Positions 34,112 through 42,385 of a stretch of 47,057 bases of DNA are shown in pieces. The notes beneath the pieces are model-generated. The model was not told where the DNA came from and ran no database searches. It was given only the letters and a program-made list of their open reading frames with translations. Location: positions 1 through 47,057 of the IMG/VR virus record IMGVR_UViG_3300040781_000137; one strand, written 5' to 3'. The stretch is from a virus. The stretch's first letter is position 1; every line of letters starts with the position of its first letter. A program made the translations under genes and the position numbers.

Positions 34112-35045
34112 GCATATCCACAAACATGTCTGCGTTGCTCGCAAGCTTCTTCAGTTCGAACCGACCAAGAAACTTCATGAAGTGGAAGTAGCTGAACGTC
34201 CCTGGCTTTTCCAAATTTTCAAGGACTGTCTCTATGATCGTCCGTTGAATGTCTTCGGGCTGATGAGATAAGCTCATCAGCAGCATGTTTTCCTTGAAAA
34301 GTTCCTTCACGATAAACTCTTTGCCGTTCTGGTCTGTCCAAGTTTCGTTCATCAGATTGGCACGTTCGTAATCGTCTTCGTATGCTTTACGTATGCGCGT
34401 CAATCTACATCGCGGCAAAGCACTCTGAACGTTATCGCCCATATCACCACGAATACATTTCTCAAACATGAACAACTCAGCATCGTTGTTGTAGCCAGTT
34501 ACTTTGCCTTTCTTGTCAACACCATTTTCGAGAGTTCGATCTTTACCAGTGGCGGGGTCAATCAGTCGAACGTTTGGATATCCAAGCAACTGCATCATAT
34601 CCTTATCCGCCGTCACGAGAATAACTTCGTGTTCACCATCCATCGTCAGTACCTGAACGGCACCAGCCATTAAGTCATCTGCTTCCAGTAATGGAGCAGC
34701 CAGTGTAATGATCGTTGTCTGTTCGGTAATCAGCTCTTCAAAGTCATCGAGGTGTTGCAGGAATATCTTATACTTCGCTTGTTGAGCTTCAGTCATATCC
34801 TTGCGACGTGTACCTTTATACTTCTTACCAGACAGACACTTGTCAGACATGGTATACTGCTTCCGCCACGAAGAGCGGTCAAAACACATGATGACTTTGT
34901 CAGGTTTAAACGTGTTGTAATACTTCTGCATCGTCAACAATGCTTGATGAGCTGCCAACCCAGCAACGGTAGTATCATCCTCTGTCTTGTTAGCATAGAA
35001 TGTTCTATACAACAAGTTTGATATGTCAAGTACTAGATATTTCAC
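34101..35045 (-). CDS. rnh: RNase H / 5'-3' flap exonuclease (T4 Rnh-like)
   Basis: 314-aa member of the FEN/T4 RNase H family (T4 enzyme 305 aa), which removes RNA primers and flaps from lagging-strand fragments. Acidic metal-binding motifs are visible: LVLDISNLLYRTF (N-terminus), KVIMCFDRSSWRK, LLEADDLMAGAV, VTADKDMMQLLG and IRGDMGDNV. The helical arch region includes KKYKGTRRKDMTE. It is the last gene of a minus-strand replication block gp43-gp45-126 aa-rnh; its ATG overlaps the stop of the 126-aa gene by four bases. Cellular site: phage replisome in the host cytoplasm. Confidence 0.9.
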   Translation of the reverse strand: MKYLVLDISNLLYRTFYANKTEDDTTVAGLAAHQALLTMQKYYNTFKPDKVIMCFDRSSWRKQYTMSDKCLSGKKYKGTRRKDMTEAQQAKYKIFLQHLDDFEELITEQTTIITLAAPLLEADDLMAGAVQVLTMDGEHEVILVTADKDMMQLLGYPNVRLIDPATGKDRTLENGVDKKGKVTGYNNDAELFMFEKCIRGDMGDNVQSALPRCRLTRIRKAYEDDYERANLMNETWTDQNGKEFIVKELFKENMLLMSLSHQPEDIQRTIIETVLENLEKPGTFSYFHFMKFLGRFELKKLASNADMFVDMLSR

Positions 35046-35422
35046 GAATACTCCGATTGTTCCGGTGATGCGTCACTCATAGTTTCAGCCATGTCTCTCA
35101 ACAACAAAGTGATGTATTGTTGCATGATTTGCTCGTCGTCTATTCCAGTAACACCATTTTCACGAAGATACTCAACGAAGGCAGTATTCCAATCAAGCTC
35201 TATGCGAACTCCCTGTGATGTATCGACAGCACCCAGTACTTCTACCCACGGCTCCGAAGAATCTTTCATCTTGCTAACATAAGCGTCATGTGCCTTCTTT
35301 TCAGCTTCGATTTGATCAATACGCTGTTGGCGTTTGAATTCTTCTTCGGTTTGCATCTGCTCCATAATTTGCTTACGGATAGCAGCAACCATAGCTGGAT
35401 TTACTTCCACGTCATCAGTCAT
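35042..35422 (-). CDS. hypothetical protein in replication operon, 126 aa
   Basis: Acidic helical protein without recognised domain. Residues 9-50 form a probable coiled coil (AAIRKQIMEQMQTEEEFKRQ, QRIDQIEAEKKAHDAYVSKM), followed by SSEPWVEVLGAVDTSQGVRI and a second helical part ending PEQSEYS. It sits four bases after the sliding-clamp gene and overlaps rnh by four bases, so it is made together with replication proteins. In T4 the corresponding place near gp45 has the clamp loader or RpbA, but I see no resemblance to these. A replisome or clamp-related role is inferred only from position. Confidence 0.65.
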   Translation of the reverse strand: MTDDVEVNPAMVAAIRKQIMEQMQTEEEFKRQQRIDQIEAEKKAHDAYVSKMKDSSEPWVEVLGAVDTSQGVRIELDWNTAFVEYLRENGVTGIDDEQIMQQYITLLLRDMAETMSDASPEQSEYS

Positions 35423-35425
35423 AAT

Positions 35426-36127
35426 TTATACTCTTGGTAGTAGTGTGATAGTTACGCCGTTTACTTCGATGTTTAGAGTTCCGGCTTTACCCACAGTAAA
35501 GGAACCATCAGGATCGTGCTTAAACAGCGACAATAATACTTTTGCTTGATATTTATGAGCAAATTTGTTGTTTGACCCAGATACTAGTTCCGTTGTATCG
35601 TCAGCAAACTTGTGATTGAACACATCGGCGTTGTTATCGGAGAACTCGAAAGACACGCCTTCGTTGCTGATAATGGTTACAACTTCGCTACCCATAGCTG
35701 CAAGACCTTTCTGATAAAGCATCACCGCCTCACCATTTAATTGTACCTGTTGCTCTGCAACGTCCTTGATCACTTTGGGAGCACTGATTGTTGTCGGGTT
35801 AGCACAACGGTAATCGATTTTGACTCCCTTACCTTTCATGGTGATGGATCTGGCGAATTTATCACCATCACCAACAACAGCTTCCATTGTGAAACCGTCT
35901 TGGGTTTTAGCAATATCATACCGGCTCAGGAATGTTGATAGACGATTCAAACCAATCGAATTAAACGGCATATCCAATACATCAACAGACTGCAACATTA
36001 CAACAGTTTTATCTTCATCCATACCACGAACCGAATTAGGCTCTATGATAATGCTATCGATACCAACAAGCTGCGCTGTAGTCACAATCTTATTGATAAA
36101 TTTAATTTGTTCAGGGTCAAGTTTCAT
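35426..36127 (-). CDS. 45: gp45-like sliding clamp
   Basis: 233-aa processivity factor, nearly the same size as T4 gp45 (228 aa). It forms a trimeric ring that tethers DNA polymerase and also serves late transcription. Opening residues MKLDPEQIKFINKIVTTAQL and the later GLNRLSTFLSRYD fit the clamp pattern (compare YDLNGFLGILSLV in T4), as do the KGKGVKIDYRCANPT and NKFAHKYQAKVLLSLFKHD blocks. I chose the ATG at 36127, which aligns with T4 MKLS; the GTG start at 36160 would add eleven residues without a ribosome site. It lies 56 bases downstream of DNA polymerase in the same direction. The gp44/gp62 clamp loader genes are not in this window. Confidence 0.85.
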   Translation of the reverse strand: MKLDPEQIKFINKIVTTAQLVGIDSIIIEPNSVRGMDEDKTVVMLQSVDVLDMPFNSIGLNRLSTFLSRYDIAKTQDGFTMEAVVGDGDKFARSITMKGKGVKIDYRCANPTTISAPKVIKDVAEQQVQLNGEAVMLYQKGLAAMGSEVVTIISNEGVSFEFSDNNADVFNHKFADDTTELVSGSNNKFAHKYQAKVLLSLFKHDPDGSFTVGKAGTLNIEVNGVTITLLPRV

Positions 36128-36183
36128 TTTGTTCTCATTATGTTGTATTAAATAATACACGCTGTTTCGTGGAGAATCAACTG

Positions 36184-38841
36184 CTAGAATTCTAACAGTG
36201 AATCAGTTAATTGTCCTTGTTTGGTCGGCGATACCAACCCAACAGCCTTGATGATATTTTGTAGAGGATTATCAACCAAACGCTCTAGGTGAGCATCAAC
36301 GTCAATGATATCTACAAAATCATCGATAAACCATTGTGGCACGCTTTCACCATCCACAGGTAGTGCTATACTCTTGAACCGTCCAATCTTACGGGTTAGG
36401 TAAAATACTTTAATCTTCATCCCCGTGATGATCTTCAACGACTCATTGTCATCACGAGCTTCACGACACTTGTTGTAGAATATACCGGCAGCAACGTGAC
36501 CTGGTAATCTCTGACCATCACCAAAGATTGCAAGGTCAGCAGTATACTGTTCAATGCCACGAATACCTTTAGGTAGTCCGATAGCCATCACGTCCTTCTG
36601 GAAGTCAGCTAGCTCATCCTTGTAATTGATAATATCAATAGCAATTGTTGCCCACTCTTCGCCTTTCAAGAATCGTTCAATGAATCCGTTGATCTTATTT
36701 GCAACTTCTTTAGGCATTGTGGTCTTCTTGGTGTCCAAACCCATTACCTTAATCTTGTCAACCTTCTTACCTTCATCATCCAACACATGAAGTATGTACC
36801 GCTTTTTGTCCACAAAGATGCCAGCACCTGTTACAATCTCACGACCTGTCTTAATGTGTTGATCGTACCCCTCTGTGCAACAGAATGTTTCCCTCATGAA
36901 TTCGGGGAATGATTCATTGACTGTCTCACCTACATAATCAGCGAACAGAACAGCATCTTCTATGTTGTCAGCACCCGTCTCAAAATACGTTGAATCTGTG
37001 TCACCATATACAACGGAAGAATCGTTGTGATAACCTATGTGCGTTATCGTCTTACCGGTTTTCTTGTCAATCTCCTGAATTGTTCTGTCGGGTAACAAAT
37101 ATTTCTCATCTAATATCTCTGAAGCTTTAGCACACTGGTGCAGTAGAATAGCGCGACCAGTCCCCGTTGTACTCTCACCCATGCGAAGGTCGTAGAAGCG
37201 GAAGTATTGGTTTGTTAGAGCGCCATAGAATGAGTTGAGTTTGATCTTGTATACGTATTGTAGACGATCATAATAACCAGCCAGTTCCTTATCACCAGCT
37301 TTGTAAGCATCACGCATCTTACCCTGGAATACCTTACGTGAAGCATACCAGTCAGCAAGTATCTGTGGAATCGTTCCTTGTTTGTTTTGATCAAACACAG
37401 TTCCATATCCACTAACAGCCCACTTGTTGTCGAGTAGTACCTGCTTCCAGTCTGCAGCTGTGTGTTCTTCGGTATTACCATCTTCATATTCCAGAATGAT
37501 GGTGTTATCAGCCTTTTTTGCAATGCACTGAGCATCTGCTTCGTGTCCGGTGAATTGTCCAACGATGGTTTCAGGGCTGATATTAATTGCCCTAATCGCA
37601 GACGGGTACAGAGAGTTAATATCAACAGAACCAACATACTGGTGTAGACCTATCTGAGGTAGTAGAACCAAAGCACCCTTGATCTGACCACTCTCCTCTG
37701 GAATATCCATATCATTTACGATCGTGTTAAATACATTGTGGCAATAGTTGATAGCAGCAAGCTCAGCCAACTTAAGCGTTCCGCCAACATGCTTAAACTC
37801 ACCCGTGGATAGGTGGATCATTTCATTTGCTAGTGCAACATACCCCAGTTTATCCTCGAAGCCTTTCAGGATCTCTGTATCACGAATGTTGTATCGTATG
37901 AACATATTAAAATCATTACGAAACAGATCCGCCAACGTACCGTCATACTTCAACTTGGGCAAGTGAGGTAGTTGTTCATCAGCAATGCTTTCCAACTTAT
38001 AAGACGGTCGTTCAGCAACCTCATATTTTTTAAACAATTCGAGATAATCGACACGCTGTCGACCTGACAGATCAACCATCCAGTGATCTTGTCCAAAGCG
38101 TTGGATTTCTCTCCAAGCTATTTTCTTGGATCCAGGAAAGCATAGTTTATTAGCGTATGCCTGACCATACTTCTCCATTCGCTTAGCAATGTACGGTATA
38201 TCGAAGAAGTCGCTATTCCAACCACACAGAACGTCTGCATCATCGAACTCAATTATCATTGCATCCAGCAAAGCTTTCTCATTCTCGAAGAAACGAATCT
38301 CAAGACCGCACTCTGGATCAATGGGTGATATGTCATTCATAGCATCAATGAAGTCTTGCTTAGCTGGACCGACTTCAGGAACTTCACAGTTCGCGTTGTC
38401 AGGTGGCAGGGCAAAAACAACATACTTATTCAGCCATTGGTGAAACATAGCGATTGCGTTGATTTCAGCGTATGGATTATCAATAGTTGAGAATCCGATA
38501 ACAGGACTGTAGTCAACCTCAATATCAAGAAAGCATACATTCAACTTCGGTGCAGGCACGTTGTAGTAGTGCTCAGCGAGAACTTTCAATTCGGGTGGGA
38601 TGTCAGATTCAAACATCTGGATCCCTTTAGAGTTCATCTCTTGCTTCGCCGCATGAAATTCACGACTAGATGCGAATTCGAATCTGGCAAGTTTATCACC
38701 AAACATACTGGTGTATTCGCCCTTGCTTGATTTGACATAGAAGTAGTACGGAGTAGGATACGTGACCATTTCACGACCTGCTTCCGTACGTTCCCAAACA
38801 AGTACTTGTTCACCAATCCTGGCTGTTGAAATGTAGCTCAT
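36184..38841 (-). CDS. 43: gp43-like family B DNA polymerase
   Basis: 885-aa replicative polymerase (T4 gp43: 898 aa). Proofreading exonuclease motifs: VCFLDIEVDYS (Exo I, near 105), VLCGWNSDFFDIPYI (Exo II), YNIRDTEIL (Exo III). Polymerase motifs: GSVDINSLYPSAIRAI (A), KIKLNSFYGALTNQYFRFYD (B) and VVYGDTDSTYF (C, near 612). The C-terminal thumb follows, and the last residues (LTDSLLEF) resemble the clamp-binding tail of T4 gp43. The ATG is preceded by GGAT. Upstream lie a 9-bp hairpin and the dsbA-like gene; downstream is gp45. All motifs are intact and there is no intron or split, unlike in some T4-like phages. Confidence 0.97.
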   Translation of the reverse strand: MSYISTARIGEQVLVWERTEAGREMVTYPTPYYFYVKSSKGEYTSMFGDKLARFEFASSREFHAAKQEMNSKGIQMFESDIPPELKVLAEHYYNVPAPKLNVCFLDIEVDYSPVIGFSTIDNPYAEINAIAMFHQWLNKYVVFALPPDNANCEVPEVGPAKQDFIDAMNDISPIDPECGLEIRFFENEKALLDAMIIEFDDADVLCGWNSDFFDIPYIAKRMEKYGQAYANKLCFPGSKKIAWREIQRFGQDHWMVDLSGRQRVDYLELFKKYEVAERPSYKLESIADEQLPHLPKLKYDGTLADLFRNDFNMFIRYNIRDTEILKGFEDKLGYVALANEMIHLSTGEFKHVGGTLKLAELAAINYCHNVFNTIVNDMDIPEESGQIKGALVLLPQIGLHQYVGSVDINSLYPSAIRAINISPETIVGQFTGHEADAQCIAKKADNTIILEYEDGNTEEHTAADWKQVLLDNKWAVSGYGTVFDQNKQGTIPQILADWYASRKVFQGKMRDAYKAGDKELAGYYDRLQYVYKIKLNSFYGALTNQYFRFYDLRMGESTTGTGRAILLHQCAKASEILDEKYLLPDRTIQEIDKKTGKTITHIGYHNDSSVVYGDTDSTYFETGADNIEDAVLFADYVGETVNESFPEFMRETFCCTEGYDQHIKTGREIVTGAGIFVDKKRYILHVLDDEGKKVDKIKVMGLDTKKTTMPKEVANKINGFIERFLKGEEWATIAIDIINYKDELADFQKDVMAIGLPKGIRGIEQYTADLAIFGDGQRLPGHVAAGIFYNKCREARDDNESLKIITGMKIKVFYLTRKIGRFKSIALPVDGESVPQWFIDDFVDIIDVDAHLERLVDNPLQNIIKAVGLVSPTKQGQLTDSLLEF

Positions 38842-38878
38842 ATTTTATCCGAGTTTGTGAGTAATGATAACACAACGT

Positions 38879-38905
38879 GCAACCTAGGTCACGATTCTAG
38901 GTTGC
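38879..38905. terminator. 9-bp hairpin upstream of gp43
   Basis: GCAACCTAG and its exact complement around a nine-base loop, in the 77-bp gap between the dsbA-like and polymerase genes. On the minus strand no U-run follows, so it is not a classic terminator; attenuation, mRNA stability or a regulatory RNA structure for gp43 (T4 gp43 binds a hairpin in its own leader) are alternatives. Confidence 0.5.
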
Positions 38906-38918
38906 AGTATTGGGGTTA

Positions 38919-39206
38919 TTACGCAGCGTCGTCAGCTTCATCCACAGGTTTTTTACCTTCAACGAGAGTTTCAAACAAGTATTCAAAATCATCCTGCTCT
39001 GCTTGAATGTCAGCGTAGCTGTGTTTATACATGACGCTTGCAAGCTTGTTTGCAAGCGCAGGTTTGATTTCGAACTCTTCCTTAATGCGGGTAGTGATTT
39101 CTTTCTTCACTTCCTTCTCGGCATCCATGCGAGCCATCACGTTAGTGATCTCGACAAGACAGTTCTTCAGCTTTTCGCGCTCTGGTGGGGTTAGGGAAAT
39201 AGACAT
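38919..39206 (-). CDS. dsbA: DsbA-like dsDNA-binding late transcription protein
   Basis: 95-aa helical protein. The order of blocks LKNCLVEITNVMARMDAEKE, a basic helix IKEEFEIKPALANKLASVMY, then KHSYADIQAEQDDFEYLFET, matches what I know of the Phage_DsbA family (E-x-S-x-S-x-x-R-x-x-A-E, KxLRKxAKxYHKQ, AEQxExExLYET). In T4 DsbA is an 89-aa protein that binds double-stranded DNA and assists late promoters, and its gene is near rnh. Here it is the first gene of the block with polymerase, clamp and RNase H, downstream of a strong sigma70-like promoter and a GGAGA ribosome site. The call rests on pattern memory, not on a search. Confidence 0.65.
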   Translation of the reverse strand: MSISLTPPEREKLKNCLVEITNVMARMDAEKEVKKEITTRIKEEFEIKPALANKLASVMYKHSYADIQAEQDDFEYLFETLVEGKKPVDEADDAA

Positions 39207-39236
39207 TGAGTGTTCTCCGTAGTTGTCTTAGGGAGA

Positions 39237-39266
39237 ATTATACAGCACCGATTTTGGGTACGTCAA
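39237..39266 (-). promoter_or_regulatory. sigma70-like promoter of dsbA-gp43-gp45-rnh block
   Basis: Minus strand TTGACG, 18-base spacer, TATAAT: five and six of six matches. It lies 25-30 bases before the dsbA-like ATG. Best host-type promoter in the window. Confidence 0.65.
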
Positions 39267-39275
39267 CGGTACAAT

Positions 39276-39890
39276 TTATTTAAACCATGTGGTGTAATCA
39301 CCAGGGAAGTCAGAAGGTTGGTAAATTAGATGTTCCTTTGCAGCAAAGTTCATTTTGACCTGAAACAAATCACCCAGAATCACCGGAGCGTTGGCGTATA
39401 TAAAATGGGGGTCAGCAGGAAAGAGAATCAATGTACCTCTTTCAGGCTCAAAACCAAACGCGTGTTGCGGAAACTCCAACTTACCACCATACACTTCATG
39501 CAATCCGTCAAAGTACTCACTCTCACAATAGTCTGACAGGAACAAGAACCCAACAATATCACGATCTCTTGTTTTCACCCACTTCTTCCGTAGGTATTGG
39601 CTATTAGCACATTCTGGTTCTGTACGGACACCCTCTGATAGATATTCAAACTGCATCTTCTCGGTGGCACGGTACTGACAACCATAATGTGCAAACACAT
39701 CATCAGCAATGACCCGGAAGCGGTGATAGAGGTCCTCTTCGTGCTTAGCGTTGTGGCGAGACATCTTAATTGGCTGCCCGTCTTTATCAACATCGGGCTC
39801 ATTGAAGCCAAGGTCAGCAATAATCTCTTCGCACTGAAGAGGTGAAACGAAGTCCTGAAATATCAGGAACGGTGATTTTGCAATTGCCAT
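39276..39890 (-). CDS. 2OG-Fe(II) oxygenase-like protein, possibly inactive
   Basis: 204-aa protein with the double-stranded beta-helix arrangement of phage 2-oxoglutarate/iron oxygenases: ATEKMQFEYLSEG, KKWVKTRDRDIVGFLFLSDY, EVYGGKLEFPQHAFGFEPER, GTLILFPADPHFIYANAPVI, LGDLFQVKMNF. Related phage proteins usually carry an H-C-D-N-S metal motif before the K-W segment; here the same place reads E-C-A-N-S, so both first iron ligands appear replaced. The distal His may be in ADPHF and the 2OG-binding basic residue in FQVKM. It may be an inactive structural relative. No clear ribosome binding site; it precedes the dsbA-like gene after a promoter-containing gap. Confidence 0.65.
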   Translation of the reverse strand: MAIAKSPFLIFQDFVSPLQCEEIIADLGFNEPDVDKDGQPIKMSRHNAKHEEDLYHRFRVIADDVFAHYGCQYRATEKMQFEYLSEGVRTEPECANSQYLRKKWVKTRDRDIVGFLFLSDYCESEYFDGLHEVYGGKLEFPQHAFGFEPERGTLILFPADPHFIYANAPVILGDLFQVKMNFAAKEHLIYQPSDFPGDYTTWFK

Positions 39891-39914
39891 GGTTGTTATC
39901 TATTATGGGGTATG

Positions 39915-40970
39915 TTATTCAGAAGCATATTCAAGCTTCCGGATTTCCTTGACGAGGTCCGAAAATGTCATGTCAGATTTCATCATCATTGATACGATGT
40001 CATCTTTCACCATAAGCTCTTCGACACTCTCATTCAACATGGGAGCAATAGTTTCCATTAATGAATCCCAATCAATGACATGATCAACACCTTCGGTCGC
40101 CAGATTCGGATCAATCAACATCTTGGCTTGCTTTAGAAAGTTTGCACCTAGTAGGATGGGATGGTCCATATGCATTCTGTTGTTCAGGTTGAATTGAACC
40201 CCTTGTACAGCTTTCGTACCATTCACCCGAATGTTCAGTTCAACAACTGGCCGGTACTCTTGCCCACCATCACCTGACTTCACAGCCATTTGTGATACTA
40301 GGGGCAGAGTGATTACATTTGGGGAAAGCTCTTTACAAACGAACCGAACACTCTGCCCATCAATCTTCCACTTCTCGGCATGCATAGAACACAGTGTCGC
40401 ACCAGTATCAACAAGAGCTTTCATCTCTTTGCTGTTCGGTAGGCTCGTGATTTTCACAGTAGCGTGATTACCAATCAGGTTGTCTGTGTTGGTTGGTTGA
40501 CTGACGGCAACACCTTCGTGAACAATATTACGACCACCAACATTGGTGGTAAACACGTGTGGTCTGGTCGATACACAATGTGCAGGCCGTAGCATGTTGC
40601 CGTTTACAAGTCTCCACACGATGACAATCCATTCCTCTAATCCAAGCTTCTTACCTTCTTCCTTCCAGTTTCGTCCAGCCATTTTGTATATAACTACAGC
40701 AGGTTTCCTACGGGCTAGTATATCGTTGAAGTCTAATTCTTTGGATGTTGATAAAGTGTAGGGGATGCCACCAACGTGAAAGCGTGTTTGAGATATGTGC
40801 CAATTGTTGCTGAGAGCATGCTTTTCAAAATCTTTGAGAGAATCATACTCACTGTGAACATCTCCCTTTCGCCGTTCTTTTTGCTTCTTCAACGTCTCCA
40901 AATCAACAGTCATTGAGTTTATTTCAACTTCACGTTTAACTTGATCACGATTTTCAGATTGTTCTGTCAT
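39915..40970 (-). CDS. retropepsin-like aspartic protease
   Basis: 351 aa from the ATG at 40970, which overlaps the exonuclease stop (ATGA); a GTG one codon earlier is possible. Residues about 160-290 match the RimB-type retropepsin-like family (PF05618, once called ATP-dependent zinc protease): KALVDTGATLCSMHA with catalytic D188-T-G, then SVRFVCKEL, EYRPVVELNIRVNG, and HPILLGANFLKQ (270-281) followed by IDPN. One DTG per chain implies a homodimeric active enzyme. The N-terminal 150 residues (Lys/Glu-rich helix, then GGIPYTLSTSKELDFNDIL) and the C-terminal 60 acidic helical residues are unknown. Neighbours are an exonuclease and a 2OG-like protein. Substrate is unknown; head or tail protein processing or host targets are guesses. 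Confidence 0.7.
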   Translation of the reverse strand: MTEQSENRDQVKREVEINSMTVDLETLKKQKERRKGDVHSEYDSLKDFEKHALSNNWHISQTRFHVGGIPYTLSTSKELDFNDILARRKPAVVIYKMAGRNWKEEGKKLGLEEWIVIVWRLVNGNMLRPAHCVSTRPHVFTTNVGGRNIVHEGVAVSQPTNTDNLIGNHATVKITSLPNSKEMKALVDTGATLCSMHAEKWKIDGQSVRFVCKELSPNVITLPLVSQMAVKSGDGGQEYRPVVELNIRVNGTKAVQGVQFNLNNRMHMDHPILLGANFLKQAKMLIDPNLATEGVDHVIDWDSLMETIAPMLNESVEELMVKDDIVSMMMKSDMTFSDLVKEIRKLEYASE

Positions 40971-41632
40971 CACTTACTCCGATTGAATTCTTCAATGCGC
41001 TGTAGTAGCGGTTCAACATATTTATCGATTGTATCCGTGAACACAAGAGGGACCATGCCTTTCTCGACACTCATCAGAATTACTATCTGTTCAATCGCCT
41101 CACCAGTGAGTTCATGCCACGCAATTGCGTAGAAAGTTGCCTGCAGGAAATAGTCCTCGATCCAATCACGTTCCTTGTTGTTGTTTGATGTCTTGAAATC
41201 AATGACACTCAACACACCATCATATTCCCCAACACAATCCACGCGTCCCGCTATGCCAAGCGTATCACTATACAGTGGAGCTTCTTGCATACGGATGTTG
41301 TCAATCTTTTTGAGTTTGAATTTGAGTTGGTTGAATCCTTTAATGTGATCAGCGTCACGACCCTTCGTAGGGTTTGGATCATTGTTGAGGAAATTCTCCA
41401 CCATCTCGTGGACGGCAGTACCTCGATCAGCACACCTATTCATCTCCTTTTTGGCTTTGGAGGCTCCAAGACTCTGTTGCCATGCCACCAGATGTGGCTT
41501 CTCCTTCACACCAAGCATTGTTGTGATAGAAGGATACACGTCGCCATTGGGTGTTACGTATGTACGCCCTTTGGCGGTAGTTGTTGCGTTGAGTTCCGGG
41601 AGGTCTACCGGTGAGCCTATATGTGTGAACAT
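40970..41632 (-). CDS. PD-(D/E)XK exonuclease (Cas4/MGME1-like)
   Basis: 220-aa nuclease. Motifs in order: PSITTMLGVK, CADRGTAVHEMVENFL (His of the RecB-type group), GRVDCVGEYDGVLSVIDFKT (catalytic Asp, then D-x-K), and YFLQATFYAIAWHELTG (the Q-x-x-x-Y motif). This set is typical of small RecB/Cas4/MGME1-like exonucleases that degrade single-stranded ends. It is the upstream partner of the retropepsin-like gene, with overlapping stop and start. The start codon at 41632 lies in the loop of a 16-bp inverted repeat and has no ribosome site, and a TATAAATA element ends five bases upstream; no alternative start precedes the first motif. Confidence 0.8.
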   Translation of the reverse strand: MFTHIGSPVDLPELNATTTAKGRTYVTPNGDVYPSITTMLGVKEKPHLVAWQQSLGASKAKKEMNRCADRGTAVHEMVENFLNNDPNPTKGRDADHIKGFNQLKFKLKKIDNIRMQEAPLYSDTLGIAGRVDCVGEYDGVLSVIDFKTSNNNKERDWIEDYFLQATFYAIAWHELTGEAIEQIVILMSVEKGMVPLVFTDTIDKYVEPLLQRIEEFNRSK

Positions 41633-41659
41633 ATACTATTTATACACATATAGGCTCAC
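41611..41659. repeat. 16-bp perfect inverted repeat around exonuclease start
   Basis: Arm GTGAGCCTATATGTGT at 41611-41626 and its exact complement at 41644-41659 are separated by 17 bases that contain the start codon of the minus-strand exonuclease gene and a late-promoter match. It could be a repressor operator or an mRNA hairpin with the start codon in its loop. Confidence 0.9.
41637..41644 (-). promoter_or_regulatory. late-promoter match TATAAATA
   Basis: Perfect T4 late consensus on the minus strand, between the arms of the inverted repeat and ending five bases before the exonuclease ATG, so any transcript from it would be leaderless or serve a later start. Confidence 0.4.
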
Positions 41660-41693
41660 GGAAATCCTACGTTTGGGTTAACCGCTAATGTCC

Positions 41694-42035
41694 TCACTTA
41701 CCAACATACGGCTCGGCGGAGCGTTTGGAATCGTCAGCTGCAGCTTTGCGTTCAGTAGGTGACATAGCTCTAAGCTTGTCCATCTTATCTTTCATTGATG
41801 CCTGGACTCTAGCGCTGGATGCCAAACGGTCCTTCTCAAATTGAGCATTTTTGACTTTACCGGCCTCTCTCTTGGCAACACCTTCGGGAGAAGCATCAAA
41901 TGCCTTCTTTTTATCTGCTGCATCTTTATAGCGCTTACGTTCACCGTCAACAGTACGTTTTGCTGTAGCACGCATTTCATCAGTAACAATTTCATTTAGT
42001 ATGTTAGTTTCAATCAAAAATTCTGTAAAACGCAT
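41694..42035 (-). CDS. putative internal head protein, 113 aa
   Basis: Highly charged, Lys/Ala-rich helical protein. It opens MRFTEFLIETN, almost the same as the 86-aa protein two genes upstream (MRFKEFLNEA), and similar to the T4 internal-protein capsid targeting peptide (MKTYQEFIAE). LIE before Thr resembles a prohead protease (gp21) site. After that point the protein is basic and Lys/Arg-rich (KRTVDGERKRYKDAADKKKA, LRAMSPTERKAAADDSKRS), fitting a DNA-associated head protein. Its ATG overlaps the stop of the preceding gene (TAATG). Packaging in the head is inferred, not shown. Confidence 0.6.
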   Translation of the reverse strand: MRFTEFLIETNILNEIVTDEMRATAKRTVDGERKRYKDAADKKKAFDASPEGVAKREAGKVKNAQFEKDRLASSARVQASMKDKMDKLRAMSPTERKAAADDSKRSAEPYVGK

Positions 42036-42385
42036 TAGGTATTCCCCATCATTCGTTGATTCATAGTTGCAACGATTTTACTCATTGACTTGTTTTTAGA
42101 GACACGACTCTTGCGTTGGATAACACTCTTCTTTGCTCGCATAGTTTTACGGCCTTGGCGGACTTTTTTTGGATCCTTGCGCTTGAAGCAAGACGCAGGT
42201 GTAGCGACCAACTTACCTTTTTTTGGTCCAGCAGTGCAACGATACTTTTTGACAACAGCCTGCCCCTTTCGTTGGAACTGACGGATAGCACCTTCAGATA
42301 GCACCTCACCAGTTTCAACACACACCACAACCTCTTCAAAACAACACAACTCGTCGTCATCGTATAAAATATCGTTAATTCTCAT
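42035..42385 (-). CDS. putative basic internal head/DNA-binding protein, 116 aa
   Basis: The protein has an acidic N-terminus (MRINDILYDDDELCCFEEVV) and a very basic remainder (KKVRQGRKTMRAKKSVIQRK, SRVSKNKSMSK). The junction is VETGEVLSE-GAIRQF near residue 36, where LSE before Gly fits the gp21 prohead protease pattern (hydrophobic-x-Glu). Removal of the acidic part would free a strongly DNA-binding chain, as for some T4 head core proteins. Two cysteines occur in YRCTAGPKKGKLVATPASCF. It shares one-base TAATG junctions with both neighbours, so the genes are coupled. Function inferred. Confidence 0.6.
   Translation of the reverse strand: MRINDILYDDDELCCFEEVVVCVETGEVLSEGAIRQFQRKGQAVVKKYRCTAGPKKGKLVATPASCFKRKDPKKVRQGRKTMRAKKSVIQRKSRVSKNKSMSKIVATMNQRMMGNT

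Noticed and set aside
39039-39062. inverted repeat GCTTGCAA around a six-base spacer
   Set aside because: Inside the dsbA-like coding region with no clear function; eight-base arms are not remarkable.
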